DNA from: Macrophomina tecta | Taxonomy: Eukaryota > Ascomycota > Dothideomycetes > Botryosphaeriales > Botryosphaeriaceae | Assembly: GCA_024180945.1 (NCBI GenBank) | Contig: JAKSGN010000006.1 | Span: 1,798,001 to 1,862,000, forward strand | Reading direction: 5' to 3' | Length of the DNA stretch: 64,000 nt | Shown here: positions 53,607 to 64,000 of the stretch, one piece after another | Numbering within the stretch: the stretch's first letter is position 1 | Layout: each line of letters opens with the position of its first letter | Translations under genes and position numbers: made by a program | The notes under the pieces: generated by a model | What the model was told of the DNA's origin: nothing | Databases searched by the model: none | Seen by the model: the letters and a program-made list of their open reading frames with translations, nothing else

Positions 53607-56050
53607 GGCTGCGTTCGGGGTGGTCGTCGCCTGGGTATGGTTGAGATGCGATCTTCACGCAGCCGCCGCCCGCTAACTCGGACCCGGTGGCGCGGCCCCC
53701 AGCTAGTAGTCCCGTAGGGCGCCGCGCAGCCTGGCCGCGTGCGGTCTGGCCTGGCAGCAGAGCAGACCAGCGCAGCACAGCACCAGCAGCACCAACAGCA
53801 CCAACAGCAGCAGCAATAACAGCAGCGCCATCAACAGCCGCCATCGTCGGCCGCCACCATCGCGCCGGCGGGCGCCCGGCAGATCGCAATGCGCCACGCC
53901 AGAAGCGACGGCCAGCGCGCACCGGCAGGCAGGGCAACGGCGCGCCGCCAGGACCGGGGTTGTGGATGGGATGGCCCACACTCCCTGTCTCTTCTGCTGC
54001 TGGGCCTTGGTCCGTCCTCTGCGCTTTGGTGTCACAGCGGAATGGCGGAGAGAGCGCATGCGGGCAACGGCCTGGCACTGCGTACTGTATCCACCGCCGG
54101 GGTCTGCTGGCCGCGCTGGGAGCCAATCCAGGGCAGCAGGAACAACCGTGGCGCTGGATGCCCGCTGCGCAGGGTGCACGTCAATGATGGGGCAATCCCC
54201 GAGGATCGCAGCCATCACGCGCTGCGCCAGATTGCCAGTGAGGCTAATAAGAGGGCCTCTGCTGCTCTGCCTCTGCCGCCCGCCTCCAGCTGGCATGGCT
54301 GCCCGCAGCCGCAGCAGCTCGAGACGCCCGCCGCTGCCCGTCCGTCCCAGCATTGGCGCCGCCAGGAATGCGAGCCAGGACGAACAAACCCCTCGAGCGG
54401 ATGCTGCGCTGCTTGGCTGGCACAGCATCTCGACGGCCAGGCCCCCCGACTCACTAACGGTCCGACGCGAAAGTGGACCTGGCCAACCAGCATCGCCCAC
54501 ACCGGAATCTCTCATGTGACTCTCCGCCGGTTGCTCCTCCGGCCGACCATCGACGCCCATCACTTCAATGGATGCCATCGGCGTGTGCTTGGCCAGTCTC
54601 GAGCCGCCGCCGATGCTCCCGGTACGCTGGTCCACCGCCCAGCGCTGCCCCCGCTGCCGCTCTCTCCTCCGCGCTGGTCCAGCTGCATGTCGTGCCACGC
54701 ACTGCGCCGGCAGCAGCCCTCAAGGTGCAGGCTGATTCAGCAATGTCCAGCGACCGAGAGTCTGGCGGTCAACAATCCAGTGACCAGGCGGATTGACTCT
54801 TGCGGGCTTCAAAGGTGGTCAGCACCATTGCCGACGTCGAACAAGGTTTGAAACGCATGACGAACCAGAAACATCGCCGCCGCATGACTCGCCGCCATCC
54901 TCACCCGGACATGGCGACAGAAATGGAAGCCGCGTGCCGAAAGTGGTCCACGCGTCGGTCAACCGAAGCAATTGCTCGTATATACAGTAGGGGTTGAGAG
55001 AGATATTGCAGATAACGGAGATGCAGGGATGCGGATTGCCGTAGAAGCGAGGGCGGTCGCTTAGTTTGCGTACTTCTTGCAGTCAGTGCCTGGGAAGTGG
55101 GGATGGCGAACGCTGCAGGCCTGCGCCTCTTCTCTTTACCCGGCTCTCTTCTGTCCGCAGGCTGTCCCGTCCCAAGGTTGTCCTTGATCGTTCATCACTA
55201 ACATGCCGGCACCGTGCCGGGTACCTGAAGCAACCCGCCTTCTGGATCGTGTCCATTGCCCATGATTCCATCACCGCTCTTCACTTGGCTCAGCATGCAC
55301 GTCAGACATCCGTTGACGGCGAATCTGTGAGCATAGAACAAGCCGGAAGGGTAAGCAAAACTATCTGCGGGTGTCTTAGCAAAAGCCAACAGGAATACGA
55401 AGGTCTAGGTTAAGCCAAGCTTGAGGCAATGAACGGCAGCCGGCCACGTCAGGGCGCCGAATATCCAAAAGTGCTGAATGGTTGCAAACTGAGCTCCGCG
55501 AAAACCTCCTCTGCCCTTCTCCGGGAGAGTCGGCGTGGCCGAGGATGGCGCTTCCACGTTTGGTTATTGCCGAGCGCTTCGCGGAAGATCGTGGCGGCTG
55601 ACAACACGCAAATACAGCCAAATGTTGTCGAAGGCGCGTGGGCAAGTATACAGGTAAACCAGAAAGAGACGGCCAGGCCTTGCAATGGGATTCGGAAATG
55701 CGTGAATACAGGTTATGTACAGCGATGCTTCCACGGACTCCTCTGCGCGTGGCATTGCAAACTAAATGCGGAAGCCAAGGTGGCTCCCGTGTTGGCTTCA
55801 AAACACACCCTCGAAAACGTTTCCTTTTCGGGGCCGCGATGGTTGGGGGGGCGGCGGTGGCTTGGGGAGGCTGACAAACAGGGGCAGTGCTAGAGGTTTC
55901 GATGGGCTTTTTTCTTGCAGTGGCAGCTGACGCGAGGGCATGGACAATGAGCAAGATTTCCTTCAGCTACTGTCAGCGGCGCAGAGCAGCAAACCGGCAC
56001 ATTCTCGTCGGCGATGAGTGTGTTCCGGCTTATTCTCTTCAGTGCCCAGT
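53607..56050. other. Gene-poor interval with GC-rich, long-ORF-bearing left half
   Basis: Upstream of both the SSXT gene (minus) and aox (plus), so it carries both promoters. From 53.65 to 54.8 kb the sequence is GC-rich and nearly stop-free in several frames on both strands (minus 53703-54698, plus 53889-54851), but these translate to low-complexity Ala/Arg/Pro/Leu protein without conserved blocks. 54.85-56.0 kb shows nothing recognisable. Confidence 0.45.
53765..53836. repeat. Imperfect CAN/CAG triplet tract
   Basis: The plus strand reads CAGCACCAGCAGCACCAACA and continues with CAGCAGCAG-type triplets, interrupted by AATAACAG. It lies 160-230 bases upstream of the SSXT gene start codon. 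Confidence 0.6.
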
Positions 56051-56082
56051 CGGCCCCTTCGGCCAACACCGGTCCTCTTCGG
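56051..56082. promoter_or_regulatory. Phased CGG array, candidate AOX induction motif
   Basis: CGG triplets start at 56051, 56060, 56070 and 56080. The last three are separated by exactly 7 bases each (CGG-N7-CGG-N7-CGG). In Neurospora the aod-1 induction motif is a CGG pair spaced by 7 bp and is bound by the zinc-cluster regulators AOD2 and AOD5. This copy is 347-378 bases upstream of the aox ATG. Function here is inferred from motif and position. Confidence 0.6.
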
Positions 56083-56311
56083 CCCGCCCTCTCCGACCCG
56101 CCAGCCCTCGGCTCAGATCGTCCAGAGCCCCTGCTACATCGCCGTCCCGACTGCACCTGGTCCAGATGACTGTTCCTTTGACGTCGCACTGGCCACCGCT
56201 GAGCGAAACTGCCGCAGGTGCTGAGGGATGGCCGTCGCAGCGCCCCAGGAGGCTAGAGCTGCATCCGGCTTGTATTCGTCTCATACCTGCGCTCGCCTTC
56301 AGTATCATCCA

Positions 56312-56317
56312 TATAAG
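56312..56317 (+). promoter_or_regulatory. TATA-like box of aox
   Basis: TATAAG in the context CCATATAAGATT, 112 bases upstream of the aox start codon and 230 bases downstream of the CGG array. This arrangement suits an inducible promoter. Confidence 0.5.
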
Positions 56318-56428
56318 ATTTGCCGCTTGCTGCGTGCCTGACAGCTTTTCTCCTCACTCTTCAGCACACGACCAATAAACGACAATCCACTCCACTCCAC
56401 TCTGCCGCTCATCCTCATAACCTACCCC

Positions 56429-57601
56429 ATGTACTCCACGAGAACCGTCACTGCCTGCTGCACCAAGACGACGGGGCGGACCGCCGCCCAGGCAATCAAG
56501 GCGCTCAATGGCTTCCCACGATGTGCCTCCTTTGTGAGTCTGAGGCCAGGCTTCGTCTCCATTCAGCAGCAGCAATGGAGCCCTTCGATGAGGCACTTCT
56601 CTTCGACCCCGGTCAGTCATCTTCGGGAATTCTTCCCTGAAAAGGAGACCGAAAACATTCGCAAAACTCCCGCCGCTTGGGAGCATCCGATGTGAGCACA
56701 GCATTCGCCGTCTTCCACGACAGCCAACTCTGATGCTGCTTTTCAGCTATTCATATGACCAAATGAACTCTGTCGCAATTGCTCACCGCGAGGCCAAAAC
56801 CTGGTCCGACAAGTTTGCCCTGATGATGGTCCGAGTCCTCCGCTGGGGCCTTGACCTGGCTTCAGGCTATAAGCACGCCAAACCCGGCGAGCCCTTTCAG
56901 ATGAGCGAGCGCAAATATCTCCAGCGTAATGTCTTCCTCGAGAGCGTTGCCGGAGTCCCCGGCATGGTGGCCGCAGTGCTACGCCATCTCCACAGTATGC
57001 GCCGCATGAAGCGCGATAACGGCTGGATCGAGACCCTCCTCGAGGAATCATACAACGAGCGCATGCATCTGCTTACCTTCCTGAAGATGACTGAGCCGGG
57101 CTGGTTTATGCGTCTCATGGTGCTGGGTGCGCAGGGTGTGTTCTTCAACGCTATGTTCTTCTCCTACCTCGTCTCTCCAAGAACCTGTCATAGGTGTGTT
57201 GCTCACCTCACCGTCCTGATCTGATCCTCAGCAGATAGGATTCTAACAGCACATCTAGGTTCGTCGGATACTTGGAGGAGGAAGCTGTACTGACGTACAC
57301 GCGGGAAATCGAAGACCTAGACGCAGGCAGGCTGCCCATGTGGGAGAAGATGCAGGCTCCTGATATCGCCATCGATTACTGGAAGATGCCCGAGGGCAAC
57401 CGCACCATGCGGGACCTACTCCTGTACATCCGCGCAGATGAGGCGAAGCATAGGGAGGTGAACCACACGCTGGGTAACTTGGACCAGAAGAATGATCCCA
57501 ACCCCTATGCCAGCCTTTACAAGGACGCGACCAAGCCGCATCCGACGAAGGGTATCGAGTGGCAGCGCCCCACTGGTTGGGAGAGAAGTGAGATCCTCTG
57601 A
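56429..57601 (+). CDS. aox1: Alternative oxidase, mitochondrial
   Basis: A cyanide-insensitive ubiquinol oxidase on the matrix face of the inner membrane; it bypasses complexes III and IV. Three exons, 56429-56691, 56747-57193 and 57259-57601, give 350 residues. An Arg/Ser/Thr-rich presequence runs to about residue 62 ([18 protein letters not shown] lies at its end). The diiron ligands are all present: Glu153 ([11 protein letters not shown]), Glu192 and His195 (NERMH), Glu243 (YLEEEA), and Glu298 and His301 ([12 protein letters not shown]). The chain ends [16 protein letters not shown], as in fungal AOX. The introns are 55 and 65 nt; the first uses donor GTGAGC and the second GTGTGT. Fungal AOX genes are usually induced when the cytochrome path fails; the phased CGG array upstream fits this. 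Confidence 0.97.
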
Positions 57602-58327
57602 TCGACTTCATACCTATTAGTTCTTTTCTGCTTTTCTTCTTTTCTTCTTTTCTTCTTTTCTTCTTTTCTTCTTTTCTTCTTTTCTTCTCTTTGCTTGTAT
57701 TACCACTCCACTCATATTGGCACCGACGTTTTGGGGCTCGGTGTTCGTCGCTGCGTTGAGTCGTCTCGGTGAATGCGATTCCAAAACTGCTTTTACGCGA
57801 TACCTTATATAGAAATGCACTCGATATCAGCAAGCAATACCCGATTTTTTATGTTATTCAAAGCATACGTAGGCCCTCAATTTCTTAAACAGATGTCGCC
57901 CTATCACCGCTCTTCCTCATCCTGTTCCCAGCAAGAATAGCGCGCAAGTCACACAGTATGCAAAACGGAGCGGAAGCTTTTAGCACATGTGGGCGCTCTC
58001 TGAACAGTATGGCTACTTTTATACGTTCTCAAAGACTTCTTGATAATCTTAAGAATCAAGAAGACTGGAAAAGAGGTTTCGTCGATATTGATATGTGACT
58101 TGTAGGTACAGGCTGAAAAATACTATTGACGCGCGAGCCTGACCGAAACACCACCGCCGGAACGAAAGTGTCTCATGAGAAAAACCAAAAACAAGAAAAG
58201 GAGGAAGAAACTCAGGCAAGAACCGGCATCCAGATGATGCAAATCTGAGATATCAAGCGCACACCTATATACTGTCTGTTCATCGTATGTACAACGTCGT
58301 CTCTGGGCGCTCCATCTCAAGCAGTGC
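57602..58327. other. Convergent 3' flanks of aox and cupin gene
   Basis: Holds both 3' UTRs and the TTCTTTTC array listed separately. No gene is seen. Confidence 0.5.
57624..57687. repeat. TTCTTTTC octamer tandem array
   Basis: About eight head-to-tail copies of an 8-base pyrimidine unit (TTCTTTTC) begin some 25 bases after the aox stop codon, so they probably fall in its 3' UTR. The length should be polymorphic. Confidence 0.85.
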
Positions 58328-59131
58328 TCAATTTTTGGGGATGTTGCAGGTCTTCAGGCACTGCTCGACGCCAAGTGCAACGTTAGCCGGGATGTTGTTG
58401 CGGAAAGACTCAAGGTCGGCGCCGCTCAACTGCTCGGGGAAGCCAAGAGTAGCCTCGACGATGTCCCCATTAAGGCCGAAGAAGTTCTGGGCGATTTGGC
58501 TAGTTCCGGGGTCCTCAGAGTTCAGAGTAGCAACGAAGGTAGCGTTGTGGCAGGTGGGATTGAATTGATAGTGGATGCTGCCGATGGGAAAGACGGCGCC
58601 GCCGAACTTGCCCAGTGTGCCGGCCGCCTCTGCGTTCTGGCCCTCGGCGACAAGGCCGTTCTCGACGATGAAGCCAAAGTCGAGCTTGTCTCCCTCAACG
58701 AGTGTCAGGAACTCAGTAGCGCGGGGGTGCGTGTGTGGAGTATTCAGGCCGCAGGGGCCGAGGAAGCCGAGGGTGGTCGAGATGCCCAGGTCGGTGAGGA
58801 TGGGGAAGTTGTTGATCTGAGCGGCCTTGAGCGCCCCGCCCTTGCCCTTGCCGGGGCTGACATCCTTGGTGAAATCAAAGGCGATGACCTTCTGCAGTTC
58901 CTCCTGCGGGAGAAGCTCCTGGCCCTTGCCGTCCTTCGTCAAGAGAAGTTTGAAGCGGTCGATAGCACGGGGAGCGTCCCTGAGCTTCTCGATCAGCTCG
59001 GTGTTGTCGATGGTCGCGGTCGGAGGAGCGGCAGAGGAGGCTGGGGGAGCCGAGGTTGAGGTATTCGTGGGCAGGGCGGAGACGCCAGCAGCGAGAGCGG
59101 CGATGATCACCTTAGCGATGGTGGAAGGCAT
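58328..59131 (-). CDS. Secreted spherulin-1/germin-like cupin
   Basis: A secreted single-domain cupin of the spherulin-like type; these are metal-binding barrel proteins linked to stress, sporulation or the cell wall, with mostly unknown chemistry. One exon, 267 residues, from the ATG at 59131. The signal peptide is MPSTIAKVIIAALAAGVSA (about 1-19), then a Ser/Thr/Ala/Pro linker (PTNTSTSAPPASSAAPPTAT). Cupin motif 1 is LNTPHTHPRATEFLTLVEG, with metal ligands His133, His135 and Glu140. Motif 2 is AVFPIGSIHYQFN, with His187. An upstream ATG in frame (59419) would remove the signal peptide and is rejected. Two late cysteines (CLKTC) lie near the C-terminus. A TATA box lies 173 bases upstream. 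Confidence 0.88.
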   Translation of the reverse strand: MPSTIAKVIIAALAAGVSALPTNTSTSAPPASSAAPPTATIDNTELIEKLRDAPRAIDRFKLLLTKDGKGQELLPQEELQKVIAFDFTKDVSPGKGKGGALKAAQINNFPILTDLGISTTLGFLGPCGLNTPHTHPRATEFLTLVEGDKLDFGFIVENGLVAEGQNAEAAGTLGKFGGAVFPIGSIHYQFNPTCHNATFVATLNSEDPGTSQIAQNFFGLNGDIVEATLGFPEQLSGADLESFRNNIPANVALGVEQCLKTCNIPKN

Positions 59132-59303
59132 ATTGTTGGACGGATGTTTCGTTGCTCTGGGTTGAATTACGGATTCTGGTTCAGAGAAGGACTCAAGGAA
59201 ATGAGGAAAGAGATAAAGGAGGGGATAGGAAAAGGCGCTCTTGAGTTGTTTGAGTTTGTTGCTGTGGATGATGGAAATACTCCCCTCGAGCAAGACGCGC
59301 AAC

Positions 59304-59309
59304 TTTATA
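59304..59309 (-). promoter_or_regulatory. TATA box of the cupin gene
   Basis: TATAAA on the minus strand, 173 bases upstream of the chosen ATG (59131). It lies downstream of the alternative ATG at 59419 and so argues for the shorter protein. Confidence 0.5.
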
Positions 59310-60130
59310 CCTTGACATCCTCGGATGATTACAGCGATGAGCGCATGCCAAAGAGGGCCATGTGAGATACAAGCCCTGGGGCTCAGCCTAAGCTGGAGCT
59401 CTCTCCGGAAGATGAACATCCGAGGACGGTATACGTGACCAGGATGGCTTAGTGCTCAACAAAGGTGCGCACTCAAAATCATAAGCTTATCCTTAGTGTT
59501 GGAAATCCGCAGTGGTCTGGAAGGATGGGAGAAACTGAGTGGTTGACCGTTGGCGCGAACGGTGTGGCACAGCATCTCGGACTGCGGGCTGCGCGTTGCA
59601 TGCGCCACCAACAACCCATGTTGATGTGGATGCTTGTTACAGTGAGACATAAGAAACGCGGCTGGCCAGGCGCAATGCCAGATAAGCGGGATTCCGCTAA
59701 AGATACATTGTAAGCAAGTCTAGAAATAGTATCGATCCTCCACGTGCTTCGGAGAAATGTTCAAGTGTAACCAAATGAGATTCGTTCCCCAATTCCAAAT
59801 AAGTAAACAGTGGTGTCCGAAAGACGAAATCTATGCGCTGTCGTTACGGTCGTGGAAACATGAAACCAACATGGCCGCGTGGACGCCGTTTTTAGGACAG
59901 GGACTTCAGCCCTGCCCTCAATCAAAGCAAGCGCGCAACTTGCAGAAATGCCGGAATACCTGAAAATAAAGGCGCTTTCGGAAGCCTCTTTGCCGGGCTC
60001 AGGCCGGAATGTTGGGCGTCATTGTGATTGGTCAGATTATGGAGGCGGGCGCCAATTGGGGGCTGAGGTGAGGTGGCGTGCAGCTGAGCCTTGCGAAACA
60101 CCGCTCTCGAAACGGAACAGACCAATGACG
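59310..60130. other. Intergenic upstream of the cupin gene
   Basis: Same-direction gap: cupin promoter and the 3' UTR of the acidic-protein gene. No ORF is supported. Confidence 0.5.
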
Positions 60131-61105
60131 CTATGCCGACGAAGGCGGACCGCTCGAACCTGAGTCTACCTCCATGCGATCCTGCAATACCCAAAATGGG
60201 AGCGCCTGCAACCCTTCAAGGTCAGACGGAATGGACGGTGGCCGGGTCATGCCGCCGGCGCCGTTGTTCTCTTCCTCGGTGAATGTGTAAGAGTCGCCGA
60301 GGTCTTCTAATATCAGCGATGACCTGTCTGTGGGCTCGCCGACGCGGCCATTCAGCTTGCGTCTAAGCCGGCGTGTATGGGAGCCGGACTCGTGAGAGCC
60401 GAGGCTCCCGAGATCAGCTTCGTCGGTATCGCTGCCAAAGCTTTGACTGTAGGTCCGCTTGAACTGTCGTCCACTCCAGCGCTTCTTGCGACGCTCTGTT
60501 CGGCGTCGCTGCTCCTCTTCACTGCTGATATTTTCGTCTTCGCAGTTTAGCTCTTCGAAGCTCCTAGCAATTCCGGCATCATCTGCAGGGCCGCCTCGTT
60601 TGTCTTTTGCATCCTCGAATCCGTCTGGATGAACGACCTCTGTGTCATCATCGTAGCCGATGTCATTCTCGCTGATCTCCTCGACATCGAAGTCGCCGTC
60701 TTTGACTGTGATGACGTGCTTCTCGTCCAGCTGAGCTGGCTCGTCCGTTAGTGACGCCGAGTCTTCTGCCGACGAATCGTCTTCCATGTTGGATGGAGAT
60801 GACACGTTGGACGAATTCGCCGAGGAGTCGAAGAAGAATTTGTGGGTATGGCCTTTGGCTTCCAATGGCGGCGAGGGAGCAGCACAAAAGGAATTGACGT
60901 GTTGTTCGTATGGAGGAGGTGGATCGGCGAAGGTCATGTAGTAGGATGTGGCTGAATAGGGCGACCGGGTGGTGGGAGGACTAGTCGGTCGATTCAGTGG
61001 CGCATCAAACACCGGAGGATATTTCGGTTCATCCATTATCTCTACACGGTCGACCAGTAGTCCCGACTTGTCTTCTGGAAGGCGGTTGTCTCGGCTAAGT
61101 TGCAC
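60131..61105 (-). CDS. Conserved acidic fungal protein of unknown function
   Basis: Family without a known role. Read as one exon of 324 residues. The N-terminus is Pro-rich (EPKYPPVFDAPLNRPTSPPT), followed by a Ser-rich part (SSANSSNVSSPSNMEDDSSA). An acidic middle (DFDVEEISENDIGYDDDTEV) follows. The most conserved-looking part is a basic segment, EEEQRRRTERRKKRWSGRQF then KRTYSQSFGSDTD, which could be a nuclear signal flanked by phosphorylation sites. The end is low complexity (EVDSGSSGPPSSA). No transmembrane helix is seen. The first Met at 61105 is used; one at 61033 (MDEPKYPP) is an equally good start, and an upstream exon cannot be excluded. Divergent from coatomer alpha. Confidence 0.7.
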   Translation of the reverse strand: MQLSRDNRLPEDKSGLLVDRVEIMDEPKYPPVFDAPLNRPTSPPTTRSPYSATSYYMTFADPPPPYEQHVNSFCAAPSPPLEAKGHTHKFFFDSSANSSNVSSPSNMEDDSSAEDSASLTDEPAQLDEKHVITVKDGDFDVEEISENDIGYDDDTEVVHPDGFEDAKDKRGGPADDAGIARSFEELNCEDENISSEEEQRRRTERRKKRWSGRQFKRTYSQSFGSDTDEADLGSLGSHESGSHTRRLRRKLNGRVGEPTDRSSLILEDLGDSYTFTEEENNGAGGMTRPPSIPSDLEGLQALPFWVLQDRMEVDSGSSGPPSSA

Positions 61106-62255
61106 GGCTCTTCGACAGTGATGCTCGCAGGGACTCGCAACGACAAGATCATTTTCTTCAGGCGGCGAAGGCGATGGACGGTGACTTTACGGCGACAGCG
61201 GGAAGCTCGAAGGTGTCATTGCGTGTCAGTCAACGCAACAGAGTCGTCTGGTCGGTGGATTGTCTTGGTTACCGTGGTCCAGGCAGCAAAGGCGACAGCG
61301 AGGAAGAGGGGTACGCCGTGTGTATGCGCGTGAGTGTGAGATGACGAATGGCGCGCCGGGACAGAGCAGGCGGGATGGAATTGGTCGCACTCGGCCGCGG
61401 TCCCGCTCGTTCACGACGCCGCGGGGAGGAGTCGCAGCGCAACGGGTCTTTCGCAGCGGCGGGGCGATGCCGGAACGATAGGGACGGACGGCAGCCGGTA
61501 AGGACAAGGGCTGGACGAGCGGCGACAAGAGGGAATTTTGGGGTATCACAGGCTGGGTGGTGGCTAGATGCAGGCCGTGGTTGGCGTGCATGACGAAGGG
61601 TTCTTGTTCGGAGCCAGCAGTGGGCCACGATCAGCACGCCGACTCGCCATCGCCGCGGCGAGCGGACTGCCAGTGGATGTGCGGCATGACGCCGTCCAGG
61701 ATGTCCCATGCAGCGTCAGTGGGAGATCTTTGTGACTTTTTGGCGGGGCTGCCGTCCTGAGGCGCTGCAGCCTCGAGCTCTCACGTGCGGGTAACGCGCA
61801 ACAATTGATGCCGTCACCCTCCGCCGACTGACTCGGCAGCAGAGCGGGCGCGGAGAGGCGCCTCAGGCAGGCATGGTGCATCTTCTCGAAGCGTGGTCGG
61901 GCCGCGTCAGGATGCGCTTGGGCCTTCCGCCTTGCCGGGCGGCGTGTTTTCCTTCCACCTGGCGGAGATCACGTGCCCTACGTGGCAGTTCCCTGGCTGC
62001 CGGCGGAAAGCTTGGCAGGCGGAATTGGACACTTCACCGTCCACCGCGGGCGCGCAAGCACGCTGCTGCTCTGCCAGGCGAAGCTCAAGCTGGCTGGATG
62101 CCACACCACTGAACATCCTCCCCACCAGCGCCCCATTCTCTCGCTCCCTCCACGCCACTGCTCTCTATTTTCCCCCCTTGCCAACCCGAATTGGCCGGCG
62201 CTGAGCGACCCTCTCTGCCTCGCCTGAAGCTGCGGCTTCTCCCTGAACGTCCAAC
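61106..62255. promoter_or_regulatory. Divergent promoter region acidic protein / coatomer alpha
   Basis: 1.15 kb between start codons facing away. GC-rich, so several chance ORFs exist on both strands (61269-61709 minus, 61893-62204 plus). No RNA gene or site is claimed. Confidence 0.45.
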
Positions 62256-64000
62256 ATGTCGTCCCCGAACATGCTCACCAAGGTATGTTGCGCCTCGCCG
62301 ACATCCAACCCCAGCTATGCTGACCGCCTTGCAGTTCGAGTCCAAGTCCTCCAGGGCGAAGGGCATTGCCTTCCATCCCAAGCGGTGCGCCGCACATTCT
62401 TCTCCAGCTCTCCCTCTCCCCGCTGACCTCCGACAGGCCATGGATCCTCGTCTCCCTACACTCGTCCACCATCCAGCTGTGGGACTACCGCATGGGCACC
62501 CTCATCGATCGCTTCGAGGAACACGACGGCCCTGTCCGCGGCATTGACTTCCACAAGACCCAGCCTCTGTTTGTGTCAGGAGGAGACGACTACAAAATCA
62601 AGGTGTGGTCCTATCAGACCCGCCGCTGCCTGTTCACCCTGAATGGTCACTTGGACTATGTACGCACCGTCTTTTTTCACCACGAGCTGCCATGGATCCT
62701 GTCCTCCTCCGATGACCAGACCATCAGAATATGGAACTGGCAGAACCGCTCTCTGAGTACGTTGCCATTGCGCTTTAGACACGTTGCCTGCCTCACTCAC
62801 AGTCTTACCCAGTTTGCACCATGACCGGCCACAACCACTATACCATGTGCGCACAGTTCCACCCCAAAGATGACCTTGTCGTCTCCGCCTCCCTCGACCA
62901 GTCCGTCCGTGTCTGGGACATCTCCGGCCTCCGCAAAAAGCACTCCGCTCCCACCTCGATGACTTTCGAAGACCAAATGGCGCGCGCCAATGCCAACCAG
63001 GCCGACATGTTCGGTAATACGGATGCTGTTGTGAAGTTCGTGCTCGAGGGCCACGACCGCGGTGTCAATTGGGTAGCCTTCCACCCGACTCTACCATTGA
63101 TCGTGTCCGCGGGCGATGACCGGCTTGTCAAGCTGTGGAGGATGAGCGAGACCAAGGCTTGGGAAGTTGATACCTGCAGAGGCCACTTCCAGAACGTGTC
63201 TGCTTGCTTGTTCCACCCGCACCAGGATCTTATTCTCTCCGTGGGCGAGGACAAGTCTATACGGGTTTGGGATTTGAACAAGCGCACCTCTGTCCAGTCG
63301 TTCAAGAGGGAAAACGACCGCTTCTGGGTCATTGCGGCGCACCCGGAAATCAACCTGTTCGCTGCTGGCCACGATAATGGTGTGATGGTTTTCAAGCTCG
63401 AGCGCGAGCGACCCGCCTCCGCCGTCTACCAGAACCAGCTGTTTTACATTACCAAGGAGAAGCATGTTCGCTCTTACGACTTCACCAAGAACCTCGAGTC
63501 GCCATCTATGCTGTCGCTCAAGAAACTCGGCAGCCCATGGGTTCCCCCCAGGACTCTCTCGTACAACCCCGCCGAGCGTGCCATCTTGGTCACTTCTCCC
63601 GCCGACGGTGGCTGCTATGAGCTGATCAGCTTGCCCCGTGACGCTAGCGGCGCTGTTGAGCCCACCGATACCAAGCGTGGATCCGGAAACTCGGCGGTTT
63701 TCGTCGCCCGCAACCGATTCGCAGTCTTCAATCAGGCCAACCAGCAGATCGACATCAAGGACCTGTCGAATTCCACGACAAAGACTATTAAGCCTCCTCA
63801 TGGCACCACAGACATCTACTTCGGCGGCACCGGGTGTCTTCTTCTGATCACGCCCACCTCCGTGGTACTGTACGACATCCAGCAAAAGAAGCACTTGGCG
63901 GAACTTGCTGTAAACGGTGTTAAGTATGTGGTTTGGTCTAATGATGGTCTCCACGCTGCGCTGCTCAGCAAGCACAACGTCACGATCGTTACGAAGAATC
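62256..64000 (+). CDS. cop1: Coatomer subunit alpha, N-terminal part (runs off the window)
   Basis: Alpha-COP is the large scaffold subunit of the COPI coat for Golgi-to-ER retrieval; its N-terminal propeller binds KKxx cargo tails. Four exons are visible, 62256-62282, 62335-62384, 62437-62756 and 62813 to the edge, giving about 528 of roughly 1200 residues. MSSPNMLTK joins [17 protein letters not shown], then [22 protein letters not shown]40 blades continue with [80 protein letters not shown] and [19 protein letters not shown]. The second propeller starts about [20 protein letters not shown]. Three short introns (52-56 nt) crowd the 5' end, a common pattern for long fungal genes. Confidence 0.96.

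Noticed and set aside
53757..53840. CRISPR-like or satellite array
   Set aside because: The repeat is an imperfect triplet tract without spacers, and this is a fungal nuclear genome.
53703..54851. Overlapping ORFs of 331 (-) and 320 (+) codons
   Set aside because: Low-complexity Ala/Arg/Leu/Pro translations on both strands in GC-rich DNA, with no start context, introns or family features.
58331..59419. Longer cupin start at 59419
   Set aside because: It would place 96 extra residues before a clear signal peptide and would start upstream of the TATA box.

Overview
The window is nuclear DNA of a filamentous ascomycete (Pezizomycotina). The evidence is: short spliceosomal introns, mostly 46-170 nt, with GTANGT-type donors and CTAAC/CTGAC-like branch points; a complete frequency (frq) clock gene; a mitochondrial alternative oxidase; a lone dispersed 5S rRNA gene; and a TpA-rich island that looks mutated by repeat-induced point mutation (RIP). 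Gene content and style suggest Dothideomycetes, but that is inference.

Layout. 1-527 (-) is the 5' part of an ornithine decarboxylase antizyme gene with a TCC TGA +1 programmed frameshift site. 1747-4759 (-) is frq. The next 7.7 kb hold no recognisable gene and contain candidate White Collar Complex sites. From 12.5 to 19.1 kb lies a gene graveyard: a decayed MetE/UROD-like gene, a decayed APH-type phosphotransferase, a decayed small-molecule methyltransferase, a RIP-like island, and one intact-looking 5S rRNA gene.

From 19.4 kb the window is dense with housekeeping genes: a secreted glycine-rich protein (-), prohibitin-2 (+), the diphthamide WD40 protein Dph7 (+), an Srp1-like SR splicing factor (-) divergent from a Nab2 poly(A)-binding zinc-finger protein (+), protoporphyrinogen oxidase (+), a small RCR-type membrane protein (+), ribosomal proteins uL16/L10 (-) and eL30 (-), a coiled-coil protein (+), dihydrolipoamide dehydrogenase (+), Sgd1/NOM1 (-) divergent from SRP14 (+), an SSXT-domain protein (-), alternative oxidase (+), a secreted spherulin-like cupin (-), an acidic conserved fungal protein (-), and the 5' part of coatomer alpha (+), which runs off the right edge.

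Functional themes are polyamine feedback control (antizyme), the circadian clock (frq), mitochondrial function (prohibitin, PPO, DLD, AOX), and RNA and protein synthesis or targeting (Srp1, Nab2, L10, L30, Sgd1, SRP14, Dph7). The strongest second-look items are the antizyme recoding site, the paired GATCGA motif upstream of frq, the phased CGG array upstream of AOX, and the decayed gene cluster. Exon joins were derived by hand from splice signals, reading frame and family conservation. All intron-containing models were checked for frame closure by length arithmetic.
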